Positions 1 to 14,566 of a stretch of 64,000 bases of DNA are shown piece by piece. Positions within the stretch are counted from its first letter, which is position 1. Each line of letters opens with the position of its first letter. The translations under genes were made by a program, and so were the position numbers. The stretch is from Acanthacorydalis orientalis (taxonomy: Eukaryota; Arthropoda; Insecta; Megaloptera; Corydalidae): positions 24,969,108 through 25,033,107 of the forward strand of contig CM068314.1 of assembly GCA_034766995.1 (NCBI GenBank), in the 5' to 3' direction. The notes under the pieces were generated by a model that saw only the letters and a list, made by a program, of their open reading frames with translations, did no database searches and was not told where the DNA came from.

Positions 1-530
<530 letters not shown>

Positions 531-2059
531 GTACACAACGTAATAAAATTAATCTAATAAAAACAACTGGATGTTCAATATCGATAATATTTACACAACC
601 TTGATTATTAGCCAAATTTTTAGTAAAAAAGAAATAACTCATATTTTTCCACAGCTAGCGTATTTGCTTTATTTAGTTCTCACTAACGATTTTATCTTCT
701 TAAAATTTAAAAGAGAGATAAACGAAAAGCTATTCGACAATACAACGGAAATATAAGGAAAACACGAATTATTAATAATAAAATTTAATAAATAATTAAT
801 AGTAAACATTTGTATAAGCTTATTAAAAATATCTAATCAATAACTGCAATTATAACTAAACACTACAAATAATAGGTAATGAAATACTTCCATTACTTCA
901 TTAAATTTAAGAACAACTTGAAGCCGATATTTGAAAGTGTTCGTTTAAACTTAAATGCTTTGTGTTTAATATCCGGTTTAGAATTAGTTTATAATTAACT
1001 AACATTATATACGAGTAGACAACGTTGCGTATTATAGTATTTTTTTTTTTTGTTTTTGCATAGATTAAATAAACTCGTGCAGATTAATTAAATAGTGTAA
1101 AATAAAAATATTTGATCATTTCAAAACAATTATTATTCCACTTTAGAACAATGTACATTCTTAAAATATTCTTCGCATAATGAAAGAATACTTACAATGA
1201 AAGTCAAAATTACACTTTTTTCAATGTTTTATTCAATAACTTAATTAAACTTTGAAAAAAATAGTATAAATTTCAAATTTTCCTTCCAGGGCAAATGTAT
1301 ATAATATGTTTGAATATTTTTAACGTTAACTCTGAAATAATGTAAAAAAGAAAGATAAAAAATATCAGAAAATATTATGTTTACAAGTAACTTTATAATT
1401 TTATTTCAAAATATTTGGAATGCATATTTTCAAACAATAAACTTAAAAAATAACTAAGGAATTTAAATTGAAATATGTGCTGAAATAATAATTTATGAAT
1501 TAAAATTGTAAATTCATGTAATTTTTGGAATCTATCAAAGTAATCATCTACTGATCATCGTACTGAATCATTCTAAATCACGATAATATATTAAAAAATA
1601 TTTCTTTGTACGTTTACAGAATGTGAATAAATACTTTTCAAATGGTCTCTAACGCGATACTACAAAGAAAAAATTTAAAACAACAAATAAAAAGTGTGTA
1701 TTTACTGAAACATTACACATCGATTTCCATAGTCAAATAGAGTAGGTTGTGTGCAAACAGATTTTGAACAACCGTCGAAGTGAAACGGTTTGAAGCGTCA
1801 GTAACCCAATAGACTGCAGATAAACGTATCACTGACTAGAGAGCCTGTGCGTTCGCTCTTAACATCAATAGAGAGCTGATGACACAAATCGGAATTCAAT
1901 TTGTAGGACGATATTTCCATCCTCAAAAAGATTAGAATAAATTTTCCGAAGGCAAAATGGGAATACTGAACAGGTGGATTAGCACTGTTTACATAGAAAT
2001 AAAAATGGATGAAAATGATTAGTTTCAAAAATATTTGTATATATATATATATATATACA
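531..2059. other. AT-rich intergenic DNA, no gene seen
   Basis: No spliceable coding exons were recognised. About 1740-1990 is noticeably less AT-rich than its surroundings and matches nothing I recognise; it could be an old repeat or a non-coding transcript. Confidence 0.5.
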
Positions 2060-2222
2060 CTAGGAGGCTTCGCCCCCTGTTCGCTGCGCTCGACCACTTG
2101 CCAATTATAGGCATGTCATGTAATCGAATGAAATAATAAACAGATTGCTACCTGTTATTTCATGTATGAAAAAACATATTTGAGTATCATAGAAACCTCG
2201 AAATTTTTTTGTGGATAATTTT
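2060..2222 (-). mobile_element. Short dispersed repeat, copy 1 (Helitron-like 3' end, TA-flanked)
   Basis: Read on the minus strand this copy begins AAAATTATCCAC next to a TA run. It ends in a GC-rich segment with a small hairpin (GGGGGC-GAA-GCCTCC) followed by CTAG and then T plus another TA run. The same start, middle (CAAATATG, then TTCATTCGRTTACATG) and end recur at 3271-3578 and 46494-46720. A hairpin followed by CTRR and a T is typical of Helitron 3' termini, so a non-autonomous Helitron is possible. A microsatellite-seeding short element is the alternative. Confidence 0.6.
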
Positions 2223-3119
2223 GATTATATATATATACACATACACACGTGCACTTATACCTACACGCAATTTAATTTAATAAAATATTCGAGGTAAACC
2301 CATATCTTCTTTAATAAATCCAATATTAGAATAAAATTTATATTAAGTAATTAAAAAATACGTAATAAATTTACATGGCAACAAATATCAAAAAAAAACG
2401 CGCGCATGCATGCACGCATCTAATGAGATTTTTAGCTAATTTTTAAACATTTCGGTGTTCATTCATGTTTTTTTATTGGATAAATAGTTACATTCACATT
2501 TTTTATGTATGGAAAGTACCTTGGATTTGAACTCTTTACAATAGCAATATGTTCCAATCTACTTGATTCCAGTCATTTTTCACAAATAAGATACGTTATT
2601 TTATCCTTAGTATGCTTTCTGACAACAGATTTTTCCAAGTAAAATGTACACATCTCAATATGAAAATATTGGCACAAGAAAATTCTATTTTTATTTGGTT
2701 AATTATGTTTATTTTTTTCTAGCTAGACAATAATGGGTATTTAATTAAAAAAATAATTTCCTCACGCGCACACATTTATCAAAGATAAATTTTGTGGCTA
2801 CAAATTTTGTTGCATTGGGAATGAAAATAAGAGAATTCATTATACAATCATTAAAGCGTCATTCTTATAGAAATCAATGTCATATTTTATATCTAAAAAT
2901 TATATTGCTTAATCCGCCATTCATATCGAGATACTCTAAAAAAGTATAGGGGATATCTAAATTAAGTACCTACAAGTAAACCAGTATCAGCTCACAAGAA
3001 ATTAATTATTAGTGGAAAAGCATCTACAATAATCATCTTCGCACACTTTACTATAATTAAAATCTGGATCATTTTCATAAACAAACTCTTCACTAGTATT
3101 ATGGATGCACATACATCAT

Positions 3120-3120
<1 letters not shown>
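2223..3120. other. AT-rich intergenic DNA, no gene seen
   Basis: Short homopolymers and TA runs only. No splice-bounded coding frame was recognised on either strand. Confidence 0.5.
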
Positions 3121-3184
<64 letters not shown>

Positions 3185-3193
3185 CAGAGATTG

Positions 3194-3268
<75 letters not shown>
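3121..3268. repeat. Compound (CA)/(TA)/(GA)/(TA) microsatellite
   Basis: A CA tract runs into TA repeats, a GA tract at about 3163-3188, then TA repeats again up to the start of the neighbouring dispersed repeat. Confidence 0.95.
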
Positions 3269-3270
<2 letters not shown>

Positions 3271-3274
<4 letters not shown>

Positions 3275-3578
3275 TTATCCACTAAAAATAAAGATTTCAT
3301 GACCTCGACTTATTTATTTGGGACAATATTTCTATGGTATCCAAATATGTTTCTCTCTATATAAATTTAAAATTATCCACAAAAATAAAAAAATCCATGA
3401 AGTCAACTTATTTATTTGAGACGAAGCTTCTACAATACCCAACTATGTTTACTGTTTCATTCGGTTACATGTACATGCTGAGAATCTTTTTGTATGTACA
3501 TACTTGTAATTGACAAGTGGGTGAGTGTAGCAAGCCCGATTGTTGACAAGCGAAGTGATTAGGGGTGAATTCTCCTAG
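3271..3578 (+). mobile_element. Short dispersed repeat, copy 2 (with tandem 5' duplication)
   Basis: The element start AAAATTATCCAC occurs twice (3271 and 3369), each followed by a TTATTTATTTG-like segment and a TCCAAATATG/CCCAACTATG segment, so the first ~98 bp is duplicated. The second unit continues through TTCATTCGGTTACATGTAC and a degenerate GC-rich tail, ending CTCCTAG then TGTGTATG at 3578. A TA array precedes it and a TATG/TA-rich tract follows. It is homologous to 2060-2222 (opposite strand) and 46494-46720. Confidence 0.6.
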
Positions 3579-4054
3579 TGTGTATGTATATATCTGTGTA
3601 TGTATGTGTATATATATATATAAACATACATACATACACATGACTAATATTGTCTAACGAATTAGTGGTAAATTACGTATGCTTTTACATCTGATATGAT
3701 GTTAATAAATTGATTAAAATAAATAAATAAATTGATGAATATCGAAAATTTTGAAAGTGACAAGAAAAATAGTAAACTATTTTTAAAAACACAATGCAAT
3801 TTACCATTTATATTGTGCAAACTGTTACTTTCAAAGTGGTTTAAATCTGATTCTAAAACTGTCATTTTAAGAAAAAAAAAAAAATCATGTAAAGAAGCCA
3901 ATAATAACGAAAATTATAATACAAGCCATTCTAGTTTTAATCCGGTCTTTTAAATTGGTTTAATTTTTTGGATGAACAAAATTTATACACCTTTCATATC
4001 TCCAAGAATAATATAATTATTTTAAAGTACAGAATTATCTCGAAAGTAATAGGT
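3579..4054. other. Intergenic DNA, no gene seen
   Basis: TA/TG-rich tract at 3579-3640, then AT-rich sequence. Overlapping open frames on both strands lack splice context and recognisable domains. Confidence 0.4.
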
Positions 4055-4445
4055 GTACAAATTAATTCGATGTTTTTTTTTATAGAAAATGAATGTTTAT
4101 GGAAAAATAAAATACATTTCAATTGTCAAAATATTCTCCATTATTTTGTATAACTTCGCTCTATCTGTCAGGTAACTGACAAATCCCTTATCGAAAATAA
4201 GATAGCAACTTTGTATCGATGAAGTCGTAGTGCAATTTATGATTTTTCCACTGTTTCAGAATTTTTTGCATGTTTTATGCATCAACACTATTCCTCAAAG
4301 CTAAACAAATCATCGCCGCGGATTCAGCAGCATTTTTTTTAACTAGAATGCGAAAGGTGTACAATGTCTAATATGCTACTTTTCGTATGCCATCGTATTC
4401 ACTACTGTTTGGTGGGGTTATGCCAGCTCTTCGACCAAGATATAT
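4055..4445 (-). mobile_element. Mariner-derived MITE, ~390 bp, copy A
   Basis: The left end is an ACAAATTAATTCG-type terminus followed by a TTTATAGAAAATGAATG segment. It continues through TTATTTTGTATAACTT and GATGAAGTCG to a right end resembling GGTTATRCCARCTSYTCGACC. Two other copies of almost the same length and internal order lie at 12080-12470 (opposite strand) and 57855-58239. The left part matches the 3' part of the larger mariner relic at 42976-43850, so this looks like an internally deleted, expanded derivative. Coding sense is minus; stops and frameshifts prevent any product. Confidence 0.7.
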
Positions 4446-4650
4446 AGTGTTTTTCCGATTAACTAAAACCGGGCGTTTTTCCTCCACTGCTGATTTCAAA
4501 TCTCTCACAGCTTGGAATCGACATAGCGTTTTCTCCAAACATACTGCAAATGTTTTTTACGGTATTCGAAATCCCTGTTCCTCTCAGAAACTCGTATATC
4601 ATAATTACACGCAAATAGACTTTAGCAATATTCATTTTCAATTTCATTTC
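4446..4650 (-). pseudogene. Mariner transposase N-terminal fragment
   Basis: A 62-codon minus-strand frame (4459-4647) resembles the N-terminal helix-turn-helix part of mariner transposases: an IMIYEFLRGT-type first helix, then a segment ending in an Ala/Ser-rich CERFE...SGGK stretch. No catalytic domain follows, since the sequence abuts the MITE copy at 4055-4445. It is a relic without function. Confidence 0.55.
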
Positions 4651-6113
4651 AAAGCAACTAAATAACTCAAATCAAACCAATTCCAGCTTCAAATGAGGGC
4701 TGAAAGTATGATCGTTCCAGTGGTATAAATTACAACGGCATATTCGTTAATGTTGCCATATAAAACTGCATGAATACATCTATTAAAAATCTATCAAAAC
4801 CTTTGCACTCGCCCAATAAATACCCATAAAATATTAAAAACAAAATACAAAATGTTTAAAATACATTTCAAAAAATTATGAATCCCGGCCTTAGAATATC
4901 ATCCCTCCAGGTGAGTGGTTTTGTTAACGGTACAAAGCTCAAGTTAAAGCCGGGAACGATGAATAAAATAATTCTTGAATAGAACATATATAAAGCTCAA
5001 AGAGATGAAATATACGCTTTTCAATATGAAAACGAACGGGACAAGTTCTCACAGATATAAATTGACACAGGCGGATGTTTTGTCGTACGTTGTTAATCAA
5101 ACAGATTTACGCAGGAATATTGCGATAGAATATGTATTCAAATTTATTCAATTTTATATATGAATAAAAGTGCCTGTTTTATAAATAGACACTTTGAGAT
5201 CATAACGCAGAAAGAACTGTATCTCTAGCTTAGTTAAACGATATCTATTATATAAACATTATTTAATGCTATCCTAAATATTAAGGTTTAAACTAAAAAT
5301 AAATTTTATTCTTTAACACAAATTATTTTTACATACACATAAGTAATGTTAAAGTGCTTATTCAATATAGCGTATTTTACAAGTTCAGAAATGGAGAAAA
5401 TACTTTAACTTAGAATAATATCATTGTTGTTTACGATAAAAATAAAATATCAAATTTTAAAAAAACCTGTTTCATTTTATTTATTATTGATTTCTTACTA
5501 AAGGGCCAACAAAAAATTGCTTCAATTCAGTATTATTAGAAAAAAAAACACATTCTACTGCACAAAATTAAGTCAACAGTTGAAAACTAAACATTTATTT
5601 TCTGTTTGACAAAATAAACTTTATGGTCAATAATTCTTCAGCAAAATTTAATTTATAGCAATACTCATTTAAAATTTATCTGGTGCAATAACAAACTTAA
5701 AATAATTAAAAACAGGTTAGAAAAAACATATACCAATATTGAAAAAAATATAATTTATTGTCACAATAGGGTTACTATTTGGAAAAGTGCAGAAAAGTCA
5801 ATACAAGTCATTTTGTTTTATCTGAAATTACAATGCAAAACAACATATTTTAAATAAATCAAAAACAAACAACGGCCGTATACACAAATATTGTTTACTG
5901 AACAGGACAAGGGTTACATTTTAAGGGAAATAAAAAATTCAAAGATAAGCGCCTTAAAACTTGCCCTAGTCTGAATAAGATACCAAATATAGAGTTAATA
6001 AAAATTAAATAAAAGTCCAGAAACTATTTAGAGTCCCATGCATAACTAGTTTTAATGATTTACTAAAAACAAAAAGGTGAAATTAGAATTCGCTTTAGAT
6101 CCTTCATTCACAA
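4651..6113. other. AT-rich DNA; possible 3' flank of the next gene
   Basis: No coding exon recognised. If the minus-strand gene ending at 6114 is real, its 3' untranslated region would lie in the right part of this stretch, where many AATAAA-like words occur (uninformative at this base composition). Confidence 0.4.
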
Positions 6114-7274
6114 CTATTCTAAATCGGAATCTTCCATGAAATAGTGTGATTCTAAGCCGCCTATATGCACCCACTGTTTAATTCGTTTAAACAGAAATAT
6201 TTCACTGATCAGATATCCTCGTAAATATTAGTCAGGTGTCTTATTTTATTATATCGGTAACAAGCTATTTTTTTAAAAGTGATCAGCTATTTGATAGCAT
6301 GTTTTTTTTAGTATGACCATCTTGATAGCATATTCCACATTTATTTTATCATGCATGCATTTAAATATTCAGTTCATAATACAATAATGACCAATTTGTT
6401 TTTAATTTTTGAAAAAAGCAACTAATATATTGCACATTCAATACACAGTCCGCTGTTCTGTTAATAATGAGGGTTGTAAATGTTATTTTAAATGAAAACT
6501 AATATTTTTAAAAGAACGTTTCGATTAAATGTTAAAAAATACAAAAAAAACCTAATTTCAAGTAACTTAATTATAGCGCTTTTGTATATAAAATCACGTG
6601 AACTTTTCATCAATTTATATTTGCGCAGTTTTACTGAATATAACTTTTTTAAAGCATTATAAATGCAATAAAGTTCCCATCTATTTATTTCTATTCCGAT
6701 TCTTTTCCTTCAGATCCCGCTTATGATAATGTCAGATGATTATCGAACGGTTAGTATCGGTGAAATCAATATATGTAATTATAATTATTTAAACTGATTT
6801 ATTCCATCAATTTATATTACTTAATATATAACAATGTACGGTGTATGCCGATACAGCATGTCCATTTGATTGACAGAGGGTGATTATGACCAATTTCGTG
6901 ATCCTATATCAATCATTTTTACACGTCAATTGGCCATCCGAAATCATTATTGACAGTGCCTTGATGATTGTGGGTTGTATTCTTACATTTATTTTTTAAA
7001 ATGATACTCTATAAACATTTTAAACAAAATAAATCATATTGCAATATTTGATTTTTACTGTGACTTATTTTAAACATATAAACTTTATAATAAAATTACA
7101 TTACTTCAAATATACGATAAAAACAGTAATGGCTGCCTTACAATACAATTAAAAAATACATTTTATAATTTAAGACAAGTGAAAATAAATTATACTTTAA
7201 ATTACCATTTTCCAATAATATAACTTTAAGACATCATATAATCGGGTTTTCAGTAATGAATTAAATGCATACAC

Positions 7275-7358
<84 letters not shown>

Positions 7359-10300
7359 CCATTTTCTAGCAAATTATTGCAGTAGAATTATTTTTTCAGT
7401 GTTTAATAAATTTATAGAATTTCAAACAAATTACAGTAATATTAGTTCATTTCTCTACCTTAACTACCATATATTTGTTATTTCATCTTTTTCGGATATA
7501 TAATATTTTTATGTTAATTAATAGTTTTCCAACAGGGACGAAATTTTTTAAGAGGTTTTATTTAACAGATGTCAAACTGACAGCTGGTTTTTTTTGACAT
7601 TGCAATTTTTGGTCACGGCTTCGTATACAACAAAACAACGCATTGAAATAATACAGTTGTGCTATGAAAATGGTCGTTCTATAAAAAATACATTTCGTAA
7701 ATTACACTATACTTATTCTAGACATACTCGTCCATTTGAATCAACAATTCTTCGTTTAGTGAGTAAATTTGAAAAGACTAGATCGGTTAAAAATAATGAA
7801 ACACCAACATGTATTTGTTGGTCCAGTGGAGTCACTGGTCCTTACTTTTTTGAGATTCAGGGCGGAAAAGCGATTAATATGAATGGAGAAAGATACTGAA
7901 ACATAATAACCAATTTTTTGTGAGCAGAATCGGATGATAATAATCTGGAGGACATATGGTTCCAGCAGGATGATGCAGCATGCCACACAGCTGGTGAAAG
8001 AACTGAATTATTGAGGACGGAATTTCCTGGTTGCGTTATTTCCAGAAATTGAGGCATTGATTGAGCTCTGATATCCTGGGATTTAACACCGTTGGAATAC
8101 TTTCTTTGATGTTACGTTAAAGGACAAGTGTACGCCAATAATCCTAAACCAATTTTCGACATAAAAGATGAAATCCGAAGAGTTATTGGTGAGACAGAGT
8201 CCCAGATGTGTAAGGATGGTACTGAAAATTTTAACAAAAGAATGGTTACTTGTAAGAAAACAAGCGACGGTCACTTATACATGATATTATTTTTCATTTA
8301 TAAATGGCATACGCCCCCAACTATTATTTAAAATAAAGAAATTTGAAATTTCAGCGTAAATTCTGTCTTACTTCACATTTGCGCCCGATCAAATTGCGTC
8401 CTTATTGGAAAACCGGCACTATATTAAGGGGACCCGGTGGTCTAGAATTTTCGAAAAATCGATTTTTTTTTCGAAAGTATAGTATCTTAAAAATATACTG
8501 TTAAAATTTGATGACGAAATTCAGAGTATTTCAGGATCTACAGCCCATTAGAAGGTTAGGTAGGTAGAAGAATAAGTGGAGCCGGCAAATTTTAAACGCG
8601 TTTATCTCGAAACTACTTTTTTTCGTCTTGCGGGGGCCAGAAAAAAAAAACTACTTGACCGATTTGTCTGAAATTTTAATATGTTATTCTGAATAGTTCT
8701 AGCTCTCGCTCGCTAGCTCTCTAATAGTTTCCGTAAAATATTTATATTTTTTTTATTAACAAAACATTCAAAAATACTGGTCGTTTTCAAACTTGTACTT
8801 TTGACTACGCGCCATTTTGTCATTTTTTTTTTATTCTACTTCCTGCGATAGCTATACTTATACTAATTAAAAATTCGTCAATTGTTTTATTTCAGATCAG
8901 AGGGAGAGATAAATCATCATTCACCACGCAATTCCATTTTTTTAGAGAGGGAGACTTCAGCATCATTTTTCTAATTTAAAAAAAATTTTTTTTTTGTCTT
9001 TATTTTCATTTTTGTGTAGTTTATTAGTAATAAAATAAGTGTAAAAAAATTTGAAAGCATTATTCATTACCCTCATATAGAAAAAAAATTTTTAAAATAG
9101 CTTAAATTTTAGGCCGCTAGACCACCCGGTCCGCTTAACTAATTTTCATACTTTTTAACGTGTTTTTAAGGCTATTAAAAAATAAATCTGAAAAACATTC
9201 TCCTCATATTATTTTGATATACTTTTGTAAATATCCATTAACGACACTTCTCTGATATACAAAAATCGTGATAACACTGTTTGCTTTAAATTTAATTAAT
9301 CAATAGAATAGAGATTATATTTTTCATGCACGCATCAAAAAACAAATATTGATTAACATATACGTCACATGCGAATAATATTGGGAATCAGAAAACTCGT
9401 ACAATTTTTACTTGTTTGGTAATACAAAAATTAGCGTTATATTTTCGGTATTGTATTTCGTTCAATTATTTCAAAATCAAATTATTTTAGTATTTTAAAG
9501 CATTTTATGATTTTTCTCACAACTGATGAGAACGTTGAGCAAACACACTAGTCTGCCAATTACACATAGCGAGTGAGTTTGCTATTCACTGGTCAATAAT
9601 ACAGAAATAACCTGCTGTACTACTACACTTATAGTAAAAATATGGAAAGCATATGTATTATGTGTAGAGTACCTGTATAAAAAGTTTAAAAATCCCCAAT
9701 CATTCACAACTGACTCTATTTAATCGTCAATTTGCTGGTAATTACTGATTAAAATTGTTAGTGGCCGCTACAGATTTTATAGAAATTAGTTTACTTTTGT
9801 TCAAATTTAGAAATTTGTAACAGTTTTCTTATCAGCTGTCTCTAACATTGCATTCTAACAACTTACAAATTGTCACACAAGGCAAATTTTTATAATTTAT
9901 AACTGATTTGTCTAAAACAGTGTAGAAAAACATGATGAAACATTATAAACATCTTCCTTAGTTTACATAAAAGCACGTGTAAAAAAAAAAAACCAGAAAA
10001 TTAAAATTGTAATTTCTCTTACACTGTAGTGAATCGATTTTAAATGTTACGTATAGCTTTAGAAGAACAATCTTATACTTTTTATCAAATTTTTAATATT
10101 TTTACAAACATTGAATATATTATTAATGAGTACTTGAGAGTAAATTTAAATACTAGAACCAAAATAAAATAAATTTTATGTAACTTCTAAATTATTTTCG
10201 TTACTCGCCGTTTAAAATATAATGAATATACTCCTCGCATAATGAATTTATTTTGTTATAATAATACTTGTGATTAAATACAATAAACATTATTATTTAA

Positions 10301-10771
10301 TGAAAAGCACATTTATAAAAAACAAATGGCTCTGCCACCTGCTCGCTGCGCTCACCAACCCCCAAGGAGGTTTCGCTTTCCTCTGACAAATAACAAAAAT
10401 TAACAAATTATGCACATAAATAATCTTCGTAAAATGTAAGTCTTAAATTTTTTAATGGAAAAATTTACAAAAATTAACATAACAAAATACAACGTTAAAG
10501 TGCGTAACAATTTTGCTATTCTAAAGCTTCAGTGACTACAATATTTTGAATACATTTCTTAGCAGTTTTACACTGAAATCGTATATCCTCTTTCATTGTG
10601 CACCGCGAAACAGAACACTGATCATGTACTGATATCAACTAATCAAAACAAAGACCAAGTGACGGATCTCAACCAATTAGAGAACAAATAAATCACGGGA
10701 ACGGCATCAATTTTTCATTCTTATAATATAAAAAGAAAATATTTAATATCTTGATTAAGCATAAATAATAA

Positions 10772-10831
<60 letters not shown>

Positions 10832-11903
10832 CACGAGGGCGGTCTGAGAGTAACTTTATTCGATATTAGAGATAACAGCTTCAGTTTTAAAGCGTACTTT
10901 ATTTTTTTGCCTTAATCCCCTCGAAGTTTACTCTTGGTCCAACGTTTCACTAGCTTCACAAATCCCTCCTAGTAGTAGAAGAACCGTGCAATATTATGGT
11001 GAAAAAACACTTTTTTCTTGGTCATTCCAGGACGTTTTTTCCTCGATCGCTTCCTTCAACTTCTCCAAAAATTGTTGTACAGTATTGGCCAGTAAATGTG
11101 TTTCCCTTATGAAGACAGTCAATCAAGAGAATTACTTTCGCATTGCACAAAATTGACGCCATTATCTTCCCAGCCGAGTGAAACATCTTTGTCTTCTTCG
11201 AAGCCGTTTTATCGCGTTCAATCCACTATTTTAATTGCGTTTTAGATTCTAACGTGTAATGATGAATGCAAGTTTCAGCCATGGTCACAAAACGCCGCTT
11301 GAAATTCGTTGGATTCTTCTTAAACAGTTCTAAGAAGTCGGCTGATGTTCGCGTATGAACTCGTTTTTGCTCTGCAGTGAGCAAACGCAGCACCAATCTT
11401 GCGGAAACTTTTTCATACGCAGTTCATTGTGCAAAATGAAATACGTTCCCTCAGTTGAAATGCTTATGACCTCTGCTATCTTGCTCATCCTCATTCGCCG
11501 GTCGGACAAAAAACAAAACTATATCGTGGTCTTTATCCTGAGCGAGACGCATCTTCGATGCTCGTTCTACTACGTTTGAATTTATTCACCCAAAGTCTAA
11601 TGGTTTTGTAGGAAGAACAGGATTCATCAAATGTAGAAGATATCCTCTCATGGATTTCCTTCACTATTTTCCCTTCCAAAAAAGAACTAAATCATACCTC
11701 GAATTCCAATTTTATTCATTTTGCACTTTCGCACGAAACGACGCTAGTGTTGATTGAAACAACTGTCAAACGAAGAATTAATGGGGGAATGACACAACTT
11801 CACATGTGTTACTAAAAGGGTTGGAACTATATAAACACGTATACAACTGTCTCCCTCAACGAGTACATGAACCAAGTTACTCTTCAAACCGCTCTTGTAT
11901 GTG

Positions 11904-11974
<71 letters not shown>

Positions 11975-14519
11975 AAAAATTAATTCTGTGCCTTTAAATT
12001 GAATCAATCACAACTGTTTTAAATTAAAATATTTCTCATCATTTTAGGATTTTTAAGTCCAACCTTAACATTTAAAAACACTATATACCTTATCCAAGCA
12101 GTTGCCATAACCTCAAAACAGTAGCGAACAAGACAACGTCTGAAAAGCAGGATATTAGGTATTGCATACTTTTAGCATTGCAGTTGAAAAAAATACTCCG
12201 AAGCTGTGTGAATGATTTGTTTAGCTTTAAGGAAAGGTGTTGAGACACAAACATGCAAAAATGCTGAAACAGTGGAAGAGGTCCGAAAGGTGCATTACGA
12301 CTTCATCGACCAAAGCCGCCATCTTTTTTGCCAAGGAATTTAGGGATTAGTTACTCGACAGATTGAGAAAAGTTATATAAAATAATAAAGAATATCTTAT
12401 GGATTGAAATGCAGTCCACTTTCCGTAAACATTCACTTTCTATAAAAAAAGGCACAGATTTAATTTGTACATCTAATATAAACATATACAGAACCGTGCG
12501 GTGGCATAGAGCAACTGCTCCAGTCACCTCAGCTATGAAGATGCCTGTTAGATATTTCGCAATTGTTTTATTATATACATGATTTTTGATTATTTATAAT
12601 GAATAATAAAGCTTAAATAATATATAGTGCTGTCACTTCTGCTAGAAGGCGCCCTGTATCAAATTTACAATTATAGGTTTCATCTTCAGATGTATATTAT
12701 ATGTTAGTCATGTTAAATTAATATGTATGTTTAACATTGTAGTAAATAACTGTATATATTTTTATACACCGAAACATAATAAATTTCTTATTAATATTCG
12801 ATTCAATAATAGTAGACTGCACCCCAAATCAACATCATGTTGAGCAAATATCGTTTATTATAAGATTTGTATTCAAAACTAATAACGGGTTTGAAATTCG
12901 TAAGCATTTTATGGGATTCATCCCCGTGGTACTTTCGGAAAAGGCCTAACTGATAAAATTCTTGAAGATTTAAGCGGCAACCGAATTCCGACTGAAGATA
13001 CAAGGGGACAGGGGTATGATAATGGAGCAAATATGAAAGGTAAAAGAGTGTGTTCAAAGCAGAATTTTACAACTAAATCCACGTATAGTCTTTGTTCCTT
13101 GTGCATGTTACATCCTCAATTTAATTAATAACGATGCAGCATCTGCTTTGAGAGAAGTAGAAAACTTTTTTCATATTGTTCAGCAAACTTATGCACTTTT
13201 TTCATCGACTAGTCGGTGGGAAGTTTTAAAACATTATTCGAAAATTAGTTTGAAACCAATTTGCTCTACTAGATGGGAGAACAGAATTTCCGCTATAATA
13301 CCTTTAAGATTCCAACTCGAATATATTTATGATGCTTTGGTCAACATTCATTTAAATGAAAATCGCGACAATTAAACGAAATGCGAAGTGCAAAAGATAT
13401 CTTATTTCAAATTTGTTTGCAACCTGATTGTATGGTACGATATTTTATCAAAAATACATATTGTATCGAAAATGATGCAGTCGTCTTCTTAATTAGACTT
13501 ATTAGCATGTAATAATGCTTTGAAAGAAGTTTTAGATTTTTTTAAATGAATACCGTTAGAATAAAACTTTTGCGAAAGTTACTGATAAATCAAAAAAGAT
13601 AGCTGAAATCCTTGAAACTGAAAGTAGATTTTCTAATGTTTCCACGATTCGAATTCATAAAAAGAAGAAGTTTTAATTACGAATCTAATGACCATTATAG
13701 ACCCACAACACAATTATAACGTTGATATTTTTCTTTCATTTTTGACACCGCGATTAATTCAATTAGCAAAAGATTTAAACAAATGAAATTACATGTTAAT
13801 AAGTTTAAAATATTGTACATTTATAAACTGAAACACGAAAATAGATCAGAAATACTAAAAAAAATGTATAGATATTCAATTATTATTGGCTGATAATAAT
13901 ACAGATACTGATGGTCTTGAATTTTCTGAAGAAACAATAAATTTAGCTGTATTATAACCCTCTCAAATGGAACCAATAAAAATACTTAACTATTTGTGGT
14001 CAAACAATATGAGTACAATATTTCGGAATTTATTTGCCTACGATTAATGATAATTTTACTCGAATCAGTTGTTTCTGGAGAATGCAGTTCCTCCAAATTT
14101 AAAATTAAAAAGATACTTAAGATCAGCAATGGGACAAAAAAGATTAATCGGTTTAGCTATGATATCCATTAAAAGCGATGAATGTGAATCGTTATATAAT
14201 GACGATTTGATTCTGAATTTCGCGGAAATGAAATCCAAAAGTGTAAATTTGAAACAATATACACAATTATTTTGTCTATTAATTACTCTATACAAATGTA
14301 ACTATATTTATAGTGTATTATTGCAAATGTTTCCTGTGTGTGTTAAACATATTAAAGCCATTAAATAAATATAAAAATTAATTATTAAGTTTTTTAATTT
14401 ACGTAATAGTCACCTCAGTATAAAATAAAGGAGCTTTTTAAGAATGAGTGCTCCAGTCGCCAAAATGCCACCGCACAGTTTTGAACAATATATATATATA
14501 TATATATACATACATACAT

Positions 14520-14566
<47 letters not shown>

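Noticed and set aside
1798..2097. 99-residue minus-strand frame
   Set aside because: It spans a TA run and the GC-rich tail of a dispersed repeat, with no splice context or domain.
3662..4153. Overlapping frames of 60-80 residues on both strands
   Set aside because: Low-complexity AT-driven composition and no recognisable motif.
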